A stretch of DNA of 64,000 nucleotides from Bacteroidia bacterium. GTDB taxonomy: Bacteria > Bacteroidota > Bacteroidia > B-17B0 > Aurantibacillaceae. A program made the translations under genes and the position numbers. Location of the stretch: positions 310,001-374,000 of the forward strand of contig BPGX01000001.1 in the NCBI GenBank assembly GCA_026003255.1, written 5' to 3'. This document shows positions 53,024 through 62,129 of the stretch, piece after piece; the stretch's first letter is position 1; each line of letters begins with the position of its first letter. A model generated the notes under the pieces. It was not told the DNA's origin, did no database searches, and was given only the letters and a program-made list of their open reading frames with translations.

Positions 53024-53884
53024 TTATTGAATTTGCATTAATTTAATTTCGTATAGAAGAGGTGTAAAAGGTGGAACTGTTTTATTAAAACTTCCACGGC
53101 TTCCAAATGCCAGCTGCGAAGGTAGAATAATTTTTGCAGATTGTCCAACATCTAATTTTTTAATAACATAATTTAACCCTTCAATAAGTTGAAGAGAATC
53201 ATTGTATCGTATACCCAAACTGTCTGTATGATCCATTAAACGACCATCTAAAAAATAACCCGTATATGCTACAGTGGCTTCTTTAATGTTTGTTCTGTCT
53301 TTATTGTCAGGAATTGGTAAAGGTTCTATCCATACGATATTATTTTCGTCTACTTGATGCATAATTTGATTTTTGTTCAAAAAATTATAAATCATTGACC
53401 ATTCATCTTTTTCAAGAGTAGTTAAAAACATTTTATCTGTAGGTGAAATTTTTTTTCTAATTTTTATGTAACATTTTATTTGCCTGTCATTTGCTAAAAA
53501 TGGGGGACATTTATCGATATTAAAAATATCTTTCAATACCAATTTTTTTGGTGCAATTATTAGAATACTATCCTGCACCGATGCTTTGTAAAACGGATAA
53601 AAAAAAGGATGTTCAACAGTGTCTTTGAGTTGAATAATAAATCTATTGCAACCTTCGTGATGAGAATTCCAGAATACAGAATCTTTTTCATTCACAAATT
53701 CTGCATCCAACCAGATCCAATCATTTTGTTGAAACGAACGAAGCGTGTCTTCAAAGCTTAGTAATTTCCAATGAATATTTTTATAGACCGCTGTTTCCGA
53801 TTTTTTTTTTGATACTTGTGTGCAGAAACCAAACAGAACACTAATAATCGTTGGAAATACTAACCGATACATTTTATCTTTCAA
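53024..53884 (-). CDS. FKBP-type peptidyl-prolyl isomerase lipoprotein, second of two
   Basis: The 286-residue protein starts with a signal ending LFGFCTQ, a plausible lipobox at FGFC. It has a divergent N-terminal FKBP-like part and a C-terminal FKBP domain (VAYTGYFLDGRLMDHTDSLG, LGIRYNDSLQLIEGLNYVIK, LPSQLAFGSRGSFNKTVPPF). The layout is like that of its neighbour, so the two are old paralogs. Start and stop overlap the CBS-domain gene by 4 nt (ATGA). It would fold exported proteins in the periplasm. Confidence 0.85.
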   Translation of the reverse strand: MKDKMYRLVFPTIISVLFGFCTQVSKKKSETAVYKNIHWKLLSFEDTLRSFQQNDWIWLDAEFVNEKDSVFWNSHHEGCNRFIIQLKDTVEHPFFYPFYKASVQDSILIIAPKKLVLKDIFNIDKCPPFLANDRQIKCYIKIRKKISPTDKMFLTTLEKDEWSMIYNFLNKNQIMHQVDENNIVWIEPLPIPDNKDRTNIKEATVAYTGYFLDGRLMDHTDSLGIRYNDSLQLIEGLNYVIKKLDVGQSAKIILPSQLAFGSRGSFNKTVPPFTPLLYEIKLMQIQ

Positions 53885-54540
53885 ATATTCAAGAAATGCC
53901 AGAATTCATCTAAACGTCTCTTTAAATCTATTTCACTTTCGGAGGATTGATAAACGGTTTTTACTTGATAATTGTAGCGATAGAAGGTTTGTAAGATGCG
54001 ATTAACATCTTCTACATTTACTTTTATAGTAATTTCGAGCCAGTCATTATTAATACTTTCAACATACATACTTAATATCTTAGCATCGTTTCCTTCAATG
54101 ATGCTGGCAATTTGAACAGCTGAATAATCTTTGAACGGTACAGATAAAACTATGATGCCGCCTGCACTTTGCAAGGAAGTGATTCGTGAAAGGTTCTGAA
54201 CAATGCCACGGGCACTCACACTTCCTGCATATTCATCTTTCTCATTCAAAACGGGCATTACGGTAATATTATATTTGGTCATCAAACGAAATAATTCATA
54301 AATATGTTGATGTAAATACACAAATGGCCGTTCAATATGAAGTTTTGCATCAGATATTTTTTCGTTTAGTTTGTTGTAATCTAAAATATCCGATTCTGAA
54401 ATAACTCCAATATATTGCTTGTTATCAGAGATAGGTAAATCGGCGACTTTGAATTGTGCCATCCATTCTAATGCTTTTTGAAGCGTATCAGAAGAGTGAA
54501 GGGGAGGTATATCATTAGATATGAATTCTTGAACAATCAT
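53881..54540 (-). CDS. CBS-pair domain protein
   Basis: The 219-residue protein consists of two CBS motifs: PPLHSSDTLQKALEWMAQFK with VADLPISDNKQYIGVISESD, then the second with NITVMPVLNEKDEYAGSVSA. The last 80 residues (IVLSVPFKDYSAVQIASIIE) look like an ACT-type regulatory fold. CBS pairs bind adenosyl nucleotides, so it may sense energy state in the cytosol. It is the first gene of the CBS-FKBP-FKBP run. Coupling of a cytosolic regulator with two exported isomerases is unusual, and its target is unknown. Confidence 0.85.
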   Translation of the reverse strand: MIVQEFISNDIPPLHSSDTLQKALEWMAQFKVADLPISDNKQYIGVISESDILDYNKLNEKISDAKLHIERPFVYLHQHIYELFRLMTKYNITVMPVLNEKDEYAGSVSARGIVQNLSRITSLQSAGGIIVLSVPFKDYSAVQIASIIEGNDAKILSMYVESINNDWLEITIKVNVEDVNRILQTFYRYNYQVKTVYQSSESEIDLKRRLDEFWHFLNI

Positions 54541-54559
54541 TGTGTTTGGTCTTTTGCGG

Positions 54560-54567
54560 CAAATTAA
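54560..54567 (-). promoter_or_regulatory. Possible -7 box of the CBS-FKBP operon
   Basis: On the minus strand the sequence is TTAATTTG followed by CCGCAAAA. It has one mismatch to TAnnTTTG. The same TTTAATTTGC-GCAAAA arrangement is found before serS at about 57577-57590, which supports its use as a promoter variant. Confidence 0.35.
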
Positions 54568-54638
54568 AGGAAATTATTTTTGATAAATGATAAACTAAAA
54601 TTGTTTTAGAAATAATTTGCAATAACAAGAAATAAAAG

Positions 54639-54710
54639 AGCCGTGTAGGGGATTTGAACCCCTGACCTAAGGTTTACGAAACCTTTGCTCTACCGCTGAG
54701 CTAACACGGC
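54639..54710 (-). tRNA. tRNA-Thr (anticodon CGU)
   Basis: On the minus strand the gene begins GCCGTGTTAGCTCAGCGGTA, with the acceptor stem GCCGTGT paired to ACACGGC, D-stem GCTC/GAGC, anticodon stem AAGGT/ACCTT around the loop TTCGTAA, and T-arm AGGGGTTCAAATCCCCT. The anticodon is CGT in DNA, which reads ACG (Thr). The discriminator base is T, and CCA is not encoded. Its 5' end lies one base after the gldB stop codon, so it is probably processed from the gldB transcript. Confidence 0.93.
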
Positions 54711-54711
54711 T

Positions 54712-55749
54712 TCAGGGCTTATACTTACTGAGTTGAAGTATTTTTTGAGCGTTTGTTTCATTAAACAACTGCTGCAAATTTACATCATTTTTTTTCATAA
54801 AACTTTCAACAATCTTATATCCAACAAACATTCCTATACGAGGTGGGCATTCTTTGCTTATAGCAGCCGTAAAAGGTCCATCATTTAAGTAAGCAGACAA
54901 AGTTTTGGGTGAATTATCATACAATTTATTTTCTTCCAAAAAATAGGCCCATAAGTTTTTTTCATATTTTTTACAATAATTCCATTGCTTCAAAGAATAA
55001 GAAAAAATCAAAGTATCGTGAATATGCGGAGTAAGATGTTTTAATGCATAGATAATTTTTCCGTAATAGATAATATGTTCTAATAAATTGTTGTATTTAT
55101 CAGGGGGAAAGTTGTTGAATAACCACGCCTTGGCAATATCAACAGGAATAAATTCTTTTTGTAATTGTTTGATTCTATATTGCGGCCATTGCAGCCATTG
55201 GTATACTTGATGATTATATCCTAAGTACATATCTGTTGCAATGCCAATAATATCAGTGTTTTCAGGATATACAATCTGAAAATTAAATCCACTAATGAAA
55301 AATAAATATCGTTTTGGCAAAGGTTTTTCAGGGAAGTAATATCTAATGTGTTTGTGCAATTTTACAATTTCTTCTTCAAGCCATTGTTTTACATGAGGTG
55401 TAAATACTTTTTTTGTTTCTAAATAAGTATATTTAATATCTTTATCATTGACAAAATCTAAAATTAAACGATGCGAACTGTCCATCTCTTGCCTGAAATA
55501 AATAATTTCTTTTAAGTAATATTGATAAAAAGGAAAATATTTAGTAGAAAATAAAGAATCCTTTTTTATCAAATTGTTTTCGTTTATTGAAAAAATCTCA
55601 TCATCAAAATTTTCAATAGCAATTCTTTCTATATTTATGTTTTCAATTTGCTGTTCTTGATTGGAGCAGGATGTTAGAAAAAAAAGAGTAGTATAAATTA
55701 CTAAAAGATTTACAATAAAAAATGTTTTAATATTAAGAATGTATTTCAT
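54712..55749 (-). CDS. gldB: Gliding motility lipoprotein GldB
   Basis: The 345-residue protein has a lipoprotein signal with lipobox LTSC (TLFFLTSCSNQ). Characteristic GldB features are IAIENFDDEIFSINENNL, DIIGIATDMYLGYNHQVYQW followed by PQYRIKQLQKEFIPVDIAKA, and the C-terminal PPRIGMFVGYKIVESFMKKN, NAQKILQLSKYKP. GldB is an inner-membrane-associated lipoprotein needed for gliding and T9SS function. In many Bacteroidota gldB is next to gldC and nadE; here nadE is close by on the other strand and gldC is not seen. The tRNA-Thr follows directly. Confidence 0.88.
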   Translation of the reverse strand: MKYILNIKTFFIVNLLVIYTTLFFLTSCSNQEQQIENINIERIAIENFDDEIFSINENNLIKKDSLFSTKYFPFYQYYLKEIIYFRQEMDSSHRLILDFVNDKDIKYTYLETKKVFTPHVKQWLEEEIVKLHKHIRYYFPEKPLPKRYLFFISGFNFQIVYPENTDIIGIATDMYLGYNHQVYQWLQWPQYRIKQLQKEFIPVDIAKAWLFNNFPPDKYNNLLEHIIYYGKIIYALKHLTPHIHDTLIFSYSLKQWNYCKKYEKNLWAYFLEENKLYDNSPKTLSAYLNDGPFTAAISKECPPRIGMFVGYKIVESFMKKNDVNLQQLFNETNAQKILQLSKYKP

Positions 55750-55781
55750 AAGTTTGGGCTCAAAACTTAAACCGCAATACT

Positions 55782-56639
55782 ATGAAAAAGATGGCTATTT
55801 CATTTATGTTTTTCGCTGCAACATTGACATTTGTTTCAGCACAGGAAAATAATTTTGATAAAAAATTTCGTTTTGGCATTCGCATAGCACCACAACCTAC
55901 CTGGATTAAATCAAAAGATAAAAACACAACAGGAGGTGGAATGAACTTTGGTTTTGGTTTCGGACTTATTACAGAATTTAAACTTTCTGAGATTATTCAC
56001 TTTTATACAGGAATTGGTGGTGACTTTGAAAATGGTACGATTAATTATAAAAATGACCCTACGAATGGTTATATTGTAGGTTATGTTACCGATAAAGAAG
56101 GGAATCTTGTAGAATTAACAAATGGAATGGATCCTTCTACTTTATACGCGTCTGGCAATATAGGTTATGCAGGAATTACCACCAGAAAAATCAAAACCAC
56201 TTATGTAACGATTCCACTTACTCTTAAAATGATGACTCAAGAATACAGTGGATTCAGATATTTTGCACAGTTTGGTGCAGACCTTGGAATTAGAACTAAA
56301 ATCAAATCAGACGATACGTATTCACAAGTTGTAAAATCTGGAACAGTTACGGTAGTTTCTGGAACCAATACAGATTTAGATTTGAAGAAGGATGCTTCAC
56401 TTCTTCCGATAAGAATAGGATTAAATGTTGGCTTAGGAACAGAATATCGTATTGCAGGAACTACTTCATTAATGTTTAGCGTTAATTATTTTTCTTCTTT
56501 TACGAATTTAATGAGAAACACATCTAAATACACGTTTACTGACTCTCAAATTGACTCTAACAATAAACTTCAATTTACATTCTTAAAACAAAATCTCATC
56601 CAAAATGCTTTAAGAATAAATATCGGTATATTGTTTTAG
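55782..56639 (+). CDS. Outer-membrane beta-barrel protein, PorT-like
   Basis: The 285-residue protein has a signal peptide (MAISFMFFAATLTFVSAQ) and an alternating strand pattern ending in an aromatic residue (LRINIGILF), as in small outer-membrane barrels. FRFGIRIAPQPTWIKSKDKN, TTYVTIPLTLKMMTQEYSGF and FAQFGADLGIRTKIKSDD match the PorT-like beta-barrel domain. Members often lie near gldB/nadE in this phylum, but the specific role is not known. It starts 32 nt from the divergent gldB start and its stop is 2 nt from nadE. Confidence 0.82.
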   Translation: MKKMAISFMFFAATLTFVSAQENNFDKKFRFGIRIAPQPTWIKSKDKNTTGGGMNFGFGFGLITEFKLSEIIHFYTGIGGDFENGTINYKNDPTNGYIVGYVTDKEGNLVELTNGMDPSTLYASGNIGYAGITTRKIKTTYVTIPLTLKMMTQEYSGFRYFAQFGADLGIRTKIKSDDTYSQVVKSGTVTVVSGTNTDLDLKKDASLLPIRIGLNVGLGTEYRIAGTTSLMFSVNYFSSFTNLMRNTSKYTFTDSQIDSNNKLQFTFLKQNLIQNALRINIGILF

Positions 56640-56641
56640 TT

Positions 56642-57427
56642 ATGCTTAAAGAACCGGCTAAGGCAGTTGATTATATTGTCAATTGGATAAAGGAATACTT
56701 GGAAAAAAGTCGGGCAAAGGGCTTGGTTGTAGGCGTGAGTGGTGGCATAGATAGTGCTTTGACTTCTACGCTTGCTGCTCTCACGAGATATCCAACGATT
56801 GTTTTAAATATGCCGATATTACAATCAGCACCAGAATATCAAAGAAGTTGTGAGCATATTGAATGGTTAAAATCCAAATTTTCTAATGTTTCTTCTTATG
56901 AAGTAGATATGTCTTCTGTACTGTCGGAGTATATGAAGGTGTTACCAAAAGAAATTCAGACAGCACACAATATGGCTAACCTTCGTTCCAGATTGAGGAT
57001 GGTGTGTTTGTATGCTTTTGCTGGACATTTTGGTTATCTGGTAGTGGGAACAGGAAATAAGATAGAAGATTTTGGAATTGGATTCTTTACCAAATATGGA
57101 GATGGAGGTGTTGATATTTCTCCAATTGCTGACTTGATGAAAAGCGAAGTGTATCAATTGGCCAAACATCTTGGAATTGTTGAAAGCATCATCAAAGCAA
57201 AACCGACAGATGGCTTGTTTGAAGGCAGTCCCACTGATGAAGAAAAAATTGGAGCGACTTATGATGAATTGGAATGGGCAATGAAGTATTTTGAAAAACC
57301 GACCACACAACCACTCACCGAAAGACAAAAAGAAGTATTGAATATTTATCAAACGCGGCATCAGGCGAATTTACATAAAATGCAACCTATTCCTGTTTGT
57401 AAATTACCAGAAGATTGGAAAGTGTAA
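56642..57427 (+). CDS. nadE: NAD(+) synthetase
   Basis: The 261-residue enzyme has the PP-loop SGGIDSALTSTLAALTRYP near residue 34 and MANLRSRLRMVCLYAFAGHF, VVGTGNKIEDFGIGFFTKYG, DGGVDISPIADLMKSEVYQL, all typical of NadE. It converts deamido-NAD to NAD using ammonia and ATP. It is the short, ammonia-dependent form without a glutaminase domain. It follows the barrel gene by 2 nt, so the two are probably one transcript, divergent from gldB. Confidence 0.96.
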   Translation: MLKEPAKAVDYIVNWIKEYLEKSRAKGLVVGVSGGIDSALTSTLAALTRYPTIVLNMPILQSAPEYQRSCEHIEWLKSKFSNVSSYEVDMSSVLSEYMKVLPKEIQTAHNMANLRSRLRMVCLYAFAGHFGYLVVGTGNKIEDFGIGFFTKYGDGGVDISPIADLMKSEVYQLAKHLGIVESIIKAKPTDGLFEGSPTDEEKIGATYDELEWAMKYFEKPTTQPLTERQKEVLNIYQTRHQANLHKMQPIPVCKLPEDWKV

Positions 57428-57452
57428 GAACTCATTGTTTGAGATTTTCTAT

Positions 57453-57545
57453 TCGTGCATTCGTGGCAAAAAAATCCAGGAAAATCTGTCTTAATCAGTG
57501 TTACCTGTGTTTTATTTATATTCTATTCATGCATTAGCAGCAAAT
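57453..57545 (-). repeat. Dispersed intergenic repeat, inverse form
   Basis: Between nadE and serS the words ATTCGTGCATTCGTGGC, AAAATCTGTCTTAATCAGTG and TTCATGCATTAGCAGC occur. The middle part is the reverse-oriented counterpart of the repeats at 51076 and 61768 (CAGATTTT and GACGCTGAT words). The nadE-serS gap holds nothing else but the serS upstream region. Confidence 0.45.
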
Positions 57546-57600
57546 GAATTAAACATTACCAGCAATTAAAATTTCATTTAATTTGCAGCAAAATAAAACT

Positions 57601-58875
57601 ATGCTCCAACTTCAACTTATCATAGAAAATAAAGAAAGAACAATTCGGGGATTAAAAAAGAAACATTTTCCAAACGCAGAAGAAATTGTAGAAAAACTCA
57701 TAAAATTAGACGAAGAACGAAGAAGTTTAATCAAGCAATCTAACGAGATAAAAAATCAAATCAATATTCTTTCTAAAGAAATTGGAGAACTATTTAAATC
57801 TGGCAAAAAAGAAGAAGCAGAACAAAAAAAACAATCGTCTATTCAATACAAATCAAGGGAAAATGAAATTGATGAACAATTGAAAAAAGTTGAAACAGAA
57901 TTACATAATACTCTTGTGTTATTGCCCAATTTACCACACGATTCTGTTCCTGAAGGAAAGTCAGCAGAAGAAAATTTGGTAGTTTATCAATTTGGCGAAA
58001 TTTCTGCACTCTCTGAAAATGCCCTTTGTCATTGGGATTTGGCTCAGAAATACGATATAATAGATTTTGAAACCGGTGTAAAACTTACTGGTTCCGGTTT
58101 CCCTGTCTACAAAGGGAAAGGCGCAAAACTTCAACGTGCTTTAATCAATTTCTTTTTGGATAAAGCCACTCAAAACGGCTATGTGGAAATTGAACCGCCT
58201 ATTCTTGTCAATGAAGCCAGTGGATTTGGCACAGGTCAATTGCCGGATAAAGACGGACAAATGTATTATGTCAATGAAGATAAATTGTATTTGATACCAA
58301 CTGCGGAAGTGCCTATTACTAATATCTATCGTGATGTTATCTTGAAAGAGGAAGATTTACCAATTAAAAATTGTGGTTATACGCCTTGTTTTCGTAGAGA
58401 AGCGGGCAGTTATGGAAAAGATGTACGTGGTTTAAATCGCCTGCATCAATTTGACAAAGTGGAGATTGTACAAATTGCGCATCCTGAAAAATCGTATGAA
58501 GTGCTGGAAGAAATGCGTGAGTATGTAGCCGGTTTGTTGAGAGAATTAGAAATACCATTTCGTACCGTCAAATTATGCGGCGGAGATATGAGTTTTGCTT
58601 CGGCATTGACGTATGATATGGAAGTGTATAGTGCAGCACAAAAAAGATGGTTAGAAGTAAGTTCTATTTCTAATTTTGAGACCTTTCAGACCAATCGTTT
58701 GAAATGTCGCTTTAAAGATAAAAATGGTAAAACACAATTGGCACATAGTTTAAATGGCAGCGCGCTCGCATTACCACGAATTGTGGCAGCCATACTTGAA
58801 AACAATCAAAGTGAAAAAGGCATTCGTATTCCAAAAGTATTAGTGCCTTATACAGGATTTGAGTGGATTAATTAA
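57601..58875 (+). CDS. serS: Seryl-tRNA synthetase
   Basis: The 424-residue class II synthetase has an N-terminal coiled-coil arm (residues about 25-105, with LDEERRSLIKQSNEIKNQIN), and the catalytic core with LYLIPTAEVPITNIYRDVIL (motif 1 region), CFRREAGSYGKDVRGLNRLH with the motif 2 Arg, and NGSALALPRIVAAILENNQ with the motif 3 Arg. It charges tRNA-Ser and tRNA-Sec. ATG 57601 gives the usual start MLQLQLI; the upstream TTG at 57583 falls in a -7-like sequence (TTAATTTG) and was rejected. Its end overlaps the opposite-strand dehydrogenase gene by 8 bp. Confidence 0.97.
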   Translation: MLQLQLIIENKERTIRGLKKKHFPNAEEIVEKLIKLDEERRSLIKQSNEIKNQINILSKEIGELFKSGKKEEAEQKKQSSIQYKSRENEIDEQLKKVETELHNTLVLLPNLPHDSVPEGKSAEENLVVYQFGEISALSENALCHWDLAQKYDIIDFETGVKLTGSGFPVYKGKGAKLQRALINFFLDKATQNGYVEIEPPILVNEASGFGTGQLPDKDGQMYYVNEDKLYLIPTAEVPITNIYRDVILKEEDLPIKNCGYTPCFRREAGSYGKDVRGLNRLHQFDKVEIVQIAHPEKSYEVLEEMREYVAGLLRELEIPFRTVKLCGGDMSFASALTYDMEVYSAAQKRWLEVSSISNFETFQTNRLKCRFKDKNGKTQLAHSLNGSALALPRIVAAILENNQSEKGIRIPKVLVPYTGFEWIN

Positions 58876-59824
58876 TCACATGTATTTTTTCTAAAATTTT
58901 TTCCGCCAATATTCTGCATATTTTTTCATAACTCTGATATGTCCAGCCGGCAATGTGCGGCGTGAGAATGACGTTTTGCGAATTCTTCAAATACTCAAAA
59001 TCTTCAGATTGAATAGTATTAAGGTTTTCAAAATTACTTTCTTCGTATTCAATAACATCTAAACAGGCACCTTTGACTTTACCTGCTTTCAATGCTTTTA
59101 CAAGTGATGAGGTATGGACTATTTTGCCCCGTGCAGTATTTATAAAATAAATGTTTTTCCTGAATGCTTGAAAAAAATCAACATTAGCGAGATAAAGTGT
59201 TTCTAAAGTCAAAGGTAGATGCAAACTTACAATGTCGGCTTTTTCATAAATTTCTTCCATACTTGCTTTGCGAACATAAGGTTCATTGAATTCATTTTTA
59301 TATTTATCATACGCGAGAATGGTACATTCAAATCCGCTTAATTTTTTTGCGAAGGCAGTGCCAGTATTACCATAGCCGATAATGGCTACTGTTTGTCCTT
59401 TAAGTTCTGTCCCCCAATTACTTTTTCTATCCCATATATTTTGTCGCACTTCTGTATCGGCTTTTTTCAAGTGATTCAATAGCATCAGTAACATTCCAAT
59501 GGCGTGTTCGCCTACTGCGTCTCTGTTTCCTTCGGGAGAATTGATACATACAATGCCTTTGCTTTGAGCATATTGTACATCAATGTTTTCAAGACCCGAA
59601 CCAGCACGACCAATGATTTTAAGCTGCGGAGCAAGGTCTATAAATGTTGCATCTACTTTTTTACTTCTTACAATTAAGATATTCGTATCTTTTAATTCAT
59701 TGACCAATTCAGTAGGAGAGAGCGTATATCCTTCTATTACTTTTATAGAATATTGATGAAATACTTGTTGTAAAACAGGATGAACAGGTTCTAAAATAAT
59801 CGCTTTAAATATTTTTTCTTTCAT
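58868..59824 (-). CDS. serA: D-3-phosphoglycerate dehydrogenase-like 2-hydroxyacid dehydrogenase
   Basis: The 318-residue protein has the D-2-hydroxyacid dehydrogenase fold: GRAGSGLENIDVQYAQSKGI, the NAD loop VAIIGYGNTGTAFAKKL, the catalytic Arg in FINTARGKIVHTSSLVKALK, and the catalytic His in ILTPHIAGWTYQSYEK. SerA is the likeliest member, the first enzyme of serine synthesis. There is no regulatory ACT domain, which many Bacteroidota members also lack. It is tail to tail with serS, a pairing with a plausible metabolic link to serine. Other 2-hydroxyacid substrates remain possible. Confidence 0.82.
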   Translation of the reverse strand: MKEKIFKAIILEPVHPVLQQVFHQYSIKVIEGYTLSPTELVNELKDTNILIVRSKKVDATFIDLAPQLKIIGRAGSGLENIDVQYAQSKGIVCINSPEGNRDAVGEHAIGMLLMLLNHLKKADTEVRQNIWDRKSNWGTELKGQTVAIIGYGNTGTAFAKKLSGFECTILAYDKYKNEFNEPYVRKASMEEIYEKADIVSLHLPLTLETLYLANVDFFQAFRKNIYFINTARGKIVHTSSLVKALKAGKVKGACLDVIEYEESNFENLNTIQSEDFEYLKNSQNVILTPHIAGWTYQSYEKICRILAEKILEKIHVIN

Positions 59825-59981
59825 TTTAAAAAAAATTTATCCTCATAAAATGCACAAAATTTTCAACGGTCAAAAGTAGTGTAAATGTTTGATTATTAAG
59901 CATAAAAAAAATAATTATTCACAAGCATAAAAATTCGTAACTTTAAACCTAAAATTGCAGCGTAAAAAAATAATTTGAATT

Positions 59982-61553
59982 ATGAATGAATTAAATATAT
60001 CAGAAGGTTTGAAGAAAATAAGTTTGAGTAGAAAAACGATCACAAATGTTCATCCTGAGGCATTATTAGATAATGGCAAAGTGATGCCACAGGCCTTAGA
60101 TATTGAAGAGGCCTTTTTAGGAGCACTAATGTTAGAAAAAGAAGCGTATATTAAAGTAGCCGACTTTGTATTTGCCGAGATATTTTACAAACAACAACAT
60201 CAGATTATTTTTAATGCCATTCAAAATTTGTTTCAACGCACTGAGCCCATTGATTTATTATCTGTTACTCAAGAATTAAAACGATTAGGAAAATTAGAAA
60301 TCGTCGGCGGTGCCTACTACCTCACTCAATTAACTTACAAAGTAGCATCAGCAGCGCATATAGAATATTATGCCCGTGTCTTATTACAAAAATATCTGCA
60401 AAGAGAAGTAATACGAATTTGTACTGAAACCATCCAAAATGCTTTTGAAGACAGTGTGGATATTTTTGATTTAATTGAATATGCTACTAAAACTATTTTT
60501 GAACTGATTGAAAATGTAACCAAAGCGAGAGAAAAAGATTTAAAATCGATTGTTACCGAAACAATCAATGATTTAAAGGAAGCAATCGGTAATAAAGGAT
60601 TAACAGGTGTGCCCAGCGGATTGATGGAAATAGACAGGATTACCAATGGTTGGCAAAAGTCGCATTTTATTATTTTGGCTGCTCGTCCAGCTATGGGTAA
60701 GTCGGCTTTGATGTTGACCTTTGCAAAAAATGCAGCTATTGAGTACAATACACCCGTTGCTATTTTTTCACTGGAAATGACCTCTCAGGATATTGTCAAA
60801 CGTTTGCTTTCTGCTGTTACACACATTCGTTTAGACAAAATCAATAATGCTAATTTAGCGGATTATGAATTAGTGCAACTCTCGCAGGCACTGGAAAAAC
60901 TGGAAAAAGTACCGTTGTATATTGATGATACCTCTTCTTTGTCTTTAACGGAATTAAGAGCAAAAGCAAGAAGGTTGAAAGTTCAATACGGTATTCAGAT
61001 GATAATTATCGATTATTTACAATTGATGAGCAATAGAGACAAAAGTAATGCGAATACAAACAGAGAGCAGGAAATCAGTGGCATTTCAAGAGGTTTGAAA
61101 AGTTTGGCGAAAGAATTAAATATCCCCATCATAGCGCTTTCACAGGTAAATCGTGCTGTTGAAAAAGAGAAAGAAAATAAGATGCCCAAACTTTCTGACC
61201 TTCGTGAATCAGGTTCGTTGGAGCAAGATGCGGATATGGTGTTTTTTATTTACCGTCCAGAATATTATTCAAGAGAGGATACAGAGCCAGAAATGAAGGG
61301 AGCAGCATTTTTGAATTTGGCTAAAAATAGACATGGTCGAACTTCTGAAATAAAACTTCGTTTTGTAGGAGAGTATAGTTATTTTACAGATTGGGAAGAT
61401 ATTCATTATTTTGATAATCTGACATCTGCTGTTGCTGCCAATACGGATTTTTTGAATGATGCGCCAAGTGGAGGCGTTGTAATTCCTTCCAGAATGAATC
61501 AGATAAATGAGGATGATGATATTTCAAGAAACGAGATTGAAGAAGATTTTTAA
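59982..61553 (+). CDS. dnaB: Replicative DNA helicase
   Basis: The 523-residue protein has the DnaB N-terminal domain (EEAFLGALMLEKEAYIKVAD, residues about 35-140) and the RecA-like helicase with Walker A AARPAMGKSALMLTFAKNAA near residue 230, MIIIDYLQLMSN (Walker B), and SDLRESGSLEQDADMVFFIY. It unwinds DNA at the replication fork as a hexamer. The C-terminal tail is acidic (NEDDDISRNEIEEDF). Upstream lies TAACTTTA (59938-59945), one base from the -7 consensus. It is followed by a long repeat-rich stretch. Confidence 0.96.
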   Translation: MNELNISEGLKKISLSRKTITNVHPEALLDNGKVMPQALDIEEAFLGALMLEKEAYIKVADFVFAEIFYKQQHQIIFNAIQNLFQRTEPIDLLSVTQELKRLGKLEIVGGAYYLTQLTYKVASAAHIEYYARVLLQKYLQREVIRICTETIQNAFEDSVDIFDLIEYATKTIFELIENVTKAREKDLKSIVTETINDLKEAIGNKGLTGVPSGLMEIDRITNGWQKSHFIILAARPAMGKSALMLTFAKNAAIEYNTPVAIFSLEMTSQDIVKRLLSAVTHIRLDKINNANLADYELVQLSQALEKLEKVPLYIDDTSSLSLTELRAKARRLKVQYGIQMIIIDYLQLMSNRDKSNANTNREQEISGISRGLKSLAKELNIPIIALSQVNRAVEKEKENKMPKLSDLRESGSLEQDADMVFFIYRPEYYSREDTEPEMKGAAFLNLAKNRHGRTSEIKLRFVGEYSYFTDWEDIHYFDNLTSAVAANTDFLNDAPSGGVVIPSRMNQINEDDDISRNEIEEDF

Positions 61554-61607
61554 TGAGTTATGAATTGTGAGTTATGAGGTAGGAGTTGTGAGTTGTAAGT
61601 TTTTTTT

Positions 61608-61690
61608 ACCACATAGAAACATAGGAGATATAGGAAACATAGATTTTTTTCTTTGTGTTCTGTGTTTTAATTTCTATGTGTCTATGTGGT
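61608..61690. repeat. Imperfect long inverted repeat, copy 1
   Basis: The left arm ACCACATAGAAACATAGGAG pairs approximately with the right arm words CTATGTGTCTATGTGG. GATATAGGAAACATAGA lies within. Copy 2 is at 61895-61977. Confidence 0.65.
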
Positions 61691-61894
61691 TTATATAGTT
61701 ATGAGTTATGAGTTATGAGTTAAGAGTTGTGAGTTTTGAGTGATGAGTTAAAATTTTTCTTGAATACAATGGAACGCTGATGACATAGATTATTACTGAT
61801 GGTCGCAGATTTTTATAGTGCATCTTTTATTTAAAGTTTATTCTATGTGTTCTATGAATATCTATGTACCTATGTGTTGAGCAATGAGTTTTTT

Positions 61895-61977
61895 ACCACA
61901 TAGAAACGTAGGAGATATAGGAAATATAGATTTAATTCTATGTGTTCTGTGTTGTAATTTCTATGTTTCTATGTGTT
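61895..61977. repeat. Imperfect long inverted repeat, copy 2
   Basis: ACCACATAGAAACGTAGGAG to CTATGTTTCTATGTGT repeats copy 1 with a few changes in both arms; its two arms remain largely complementary. Confidence 0.65.
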
Positions 61978-62129
61978 TCATAATAATCATAAGTTTTGAG
62001 TGATAAGTTATTGTTTTTTTAAGTTTTTTATTACATAGAAAAAGATTGGAAGCGCTGAGAACGGCGATCTTTTATTCTCTTACACTGTATTTTTTGTAAA
62101 AATTATTTGGTTGAAAAAAATTTTCATTT

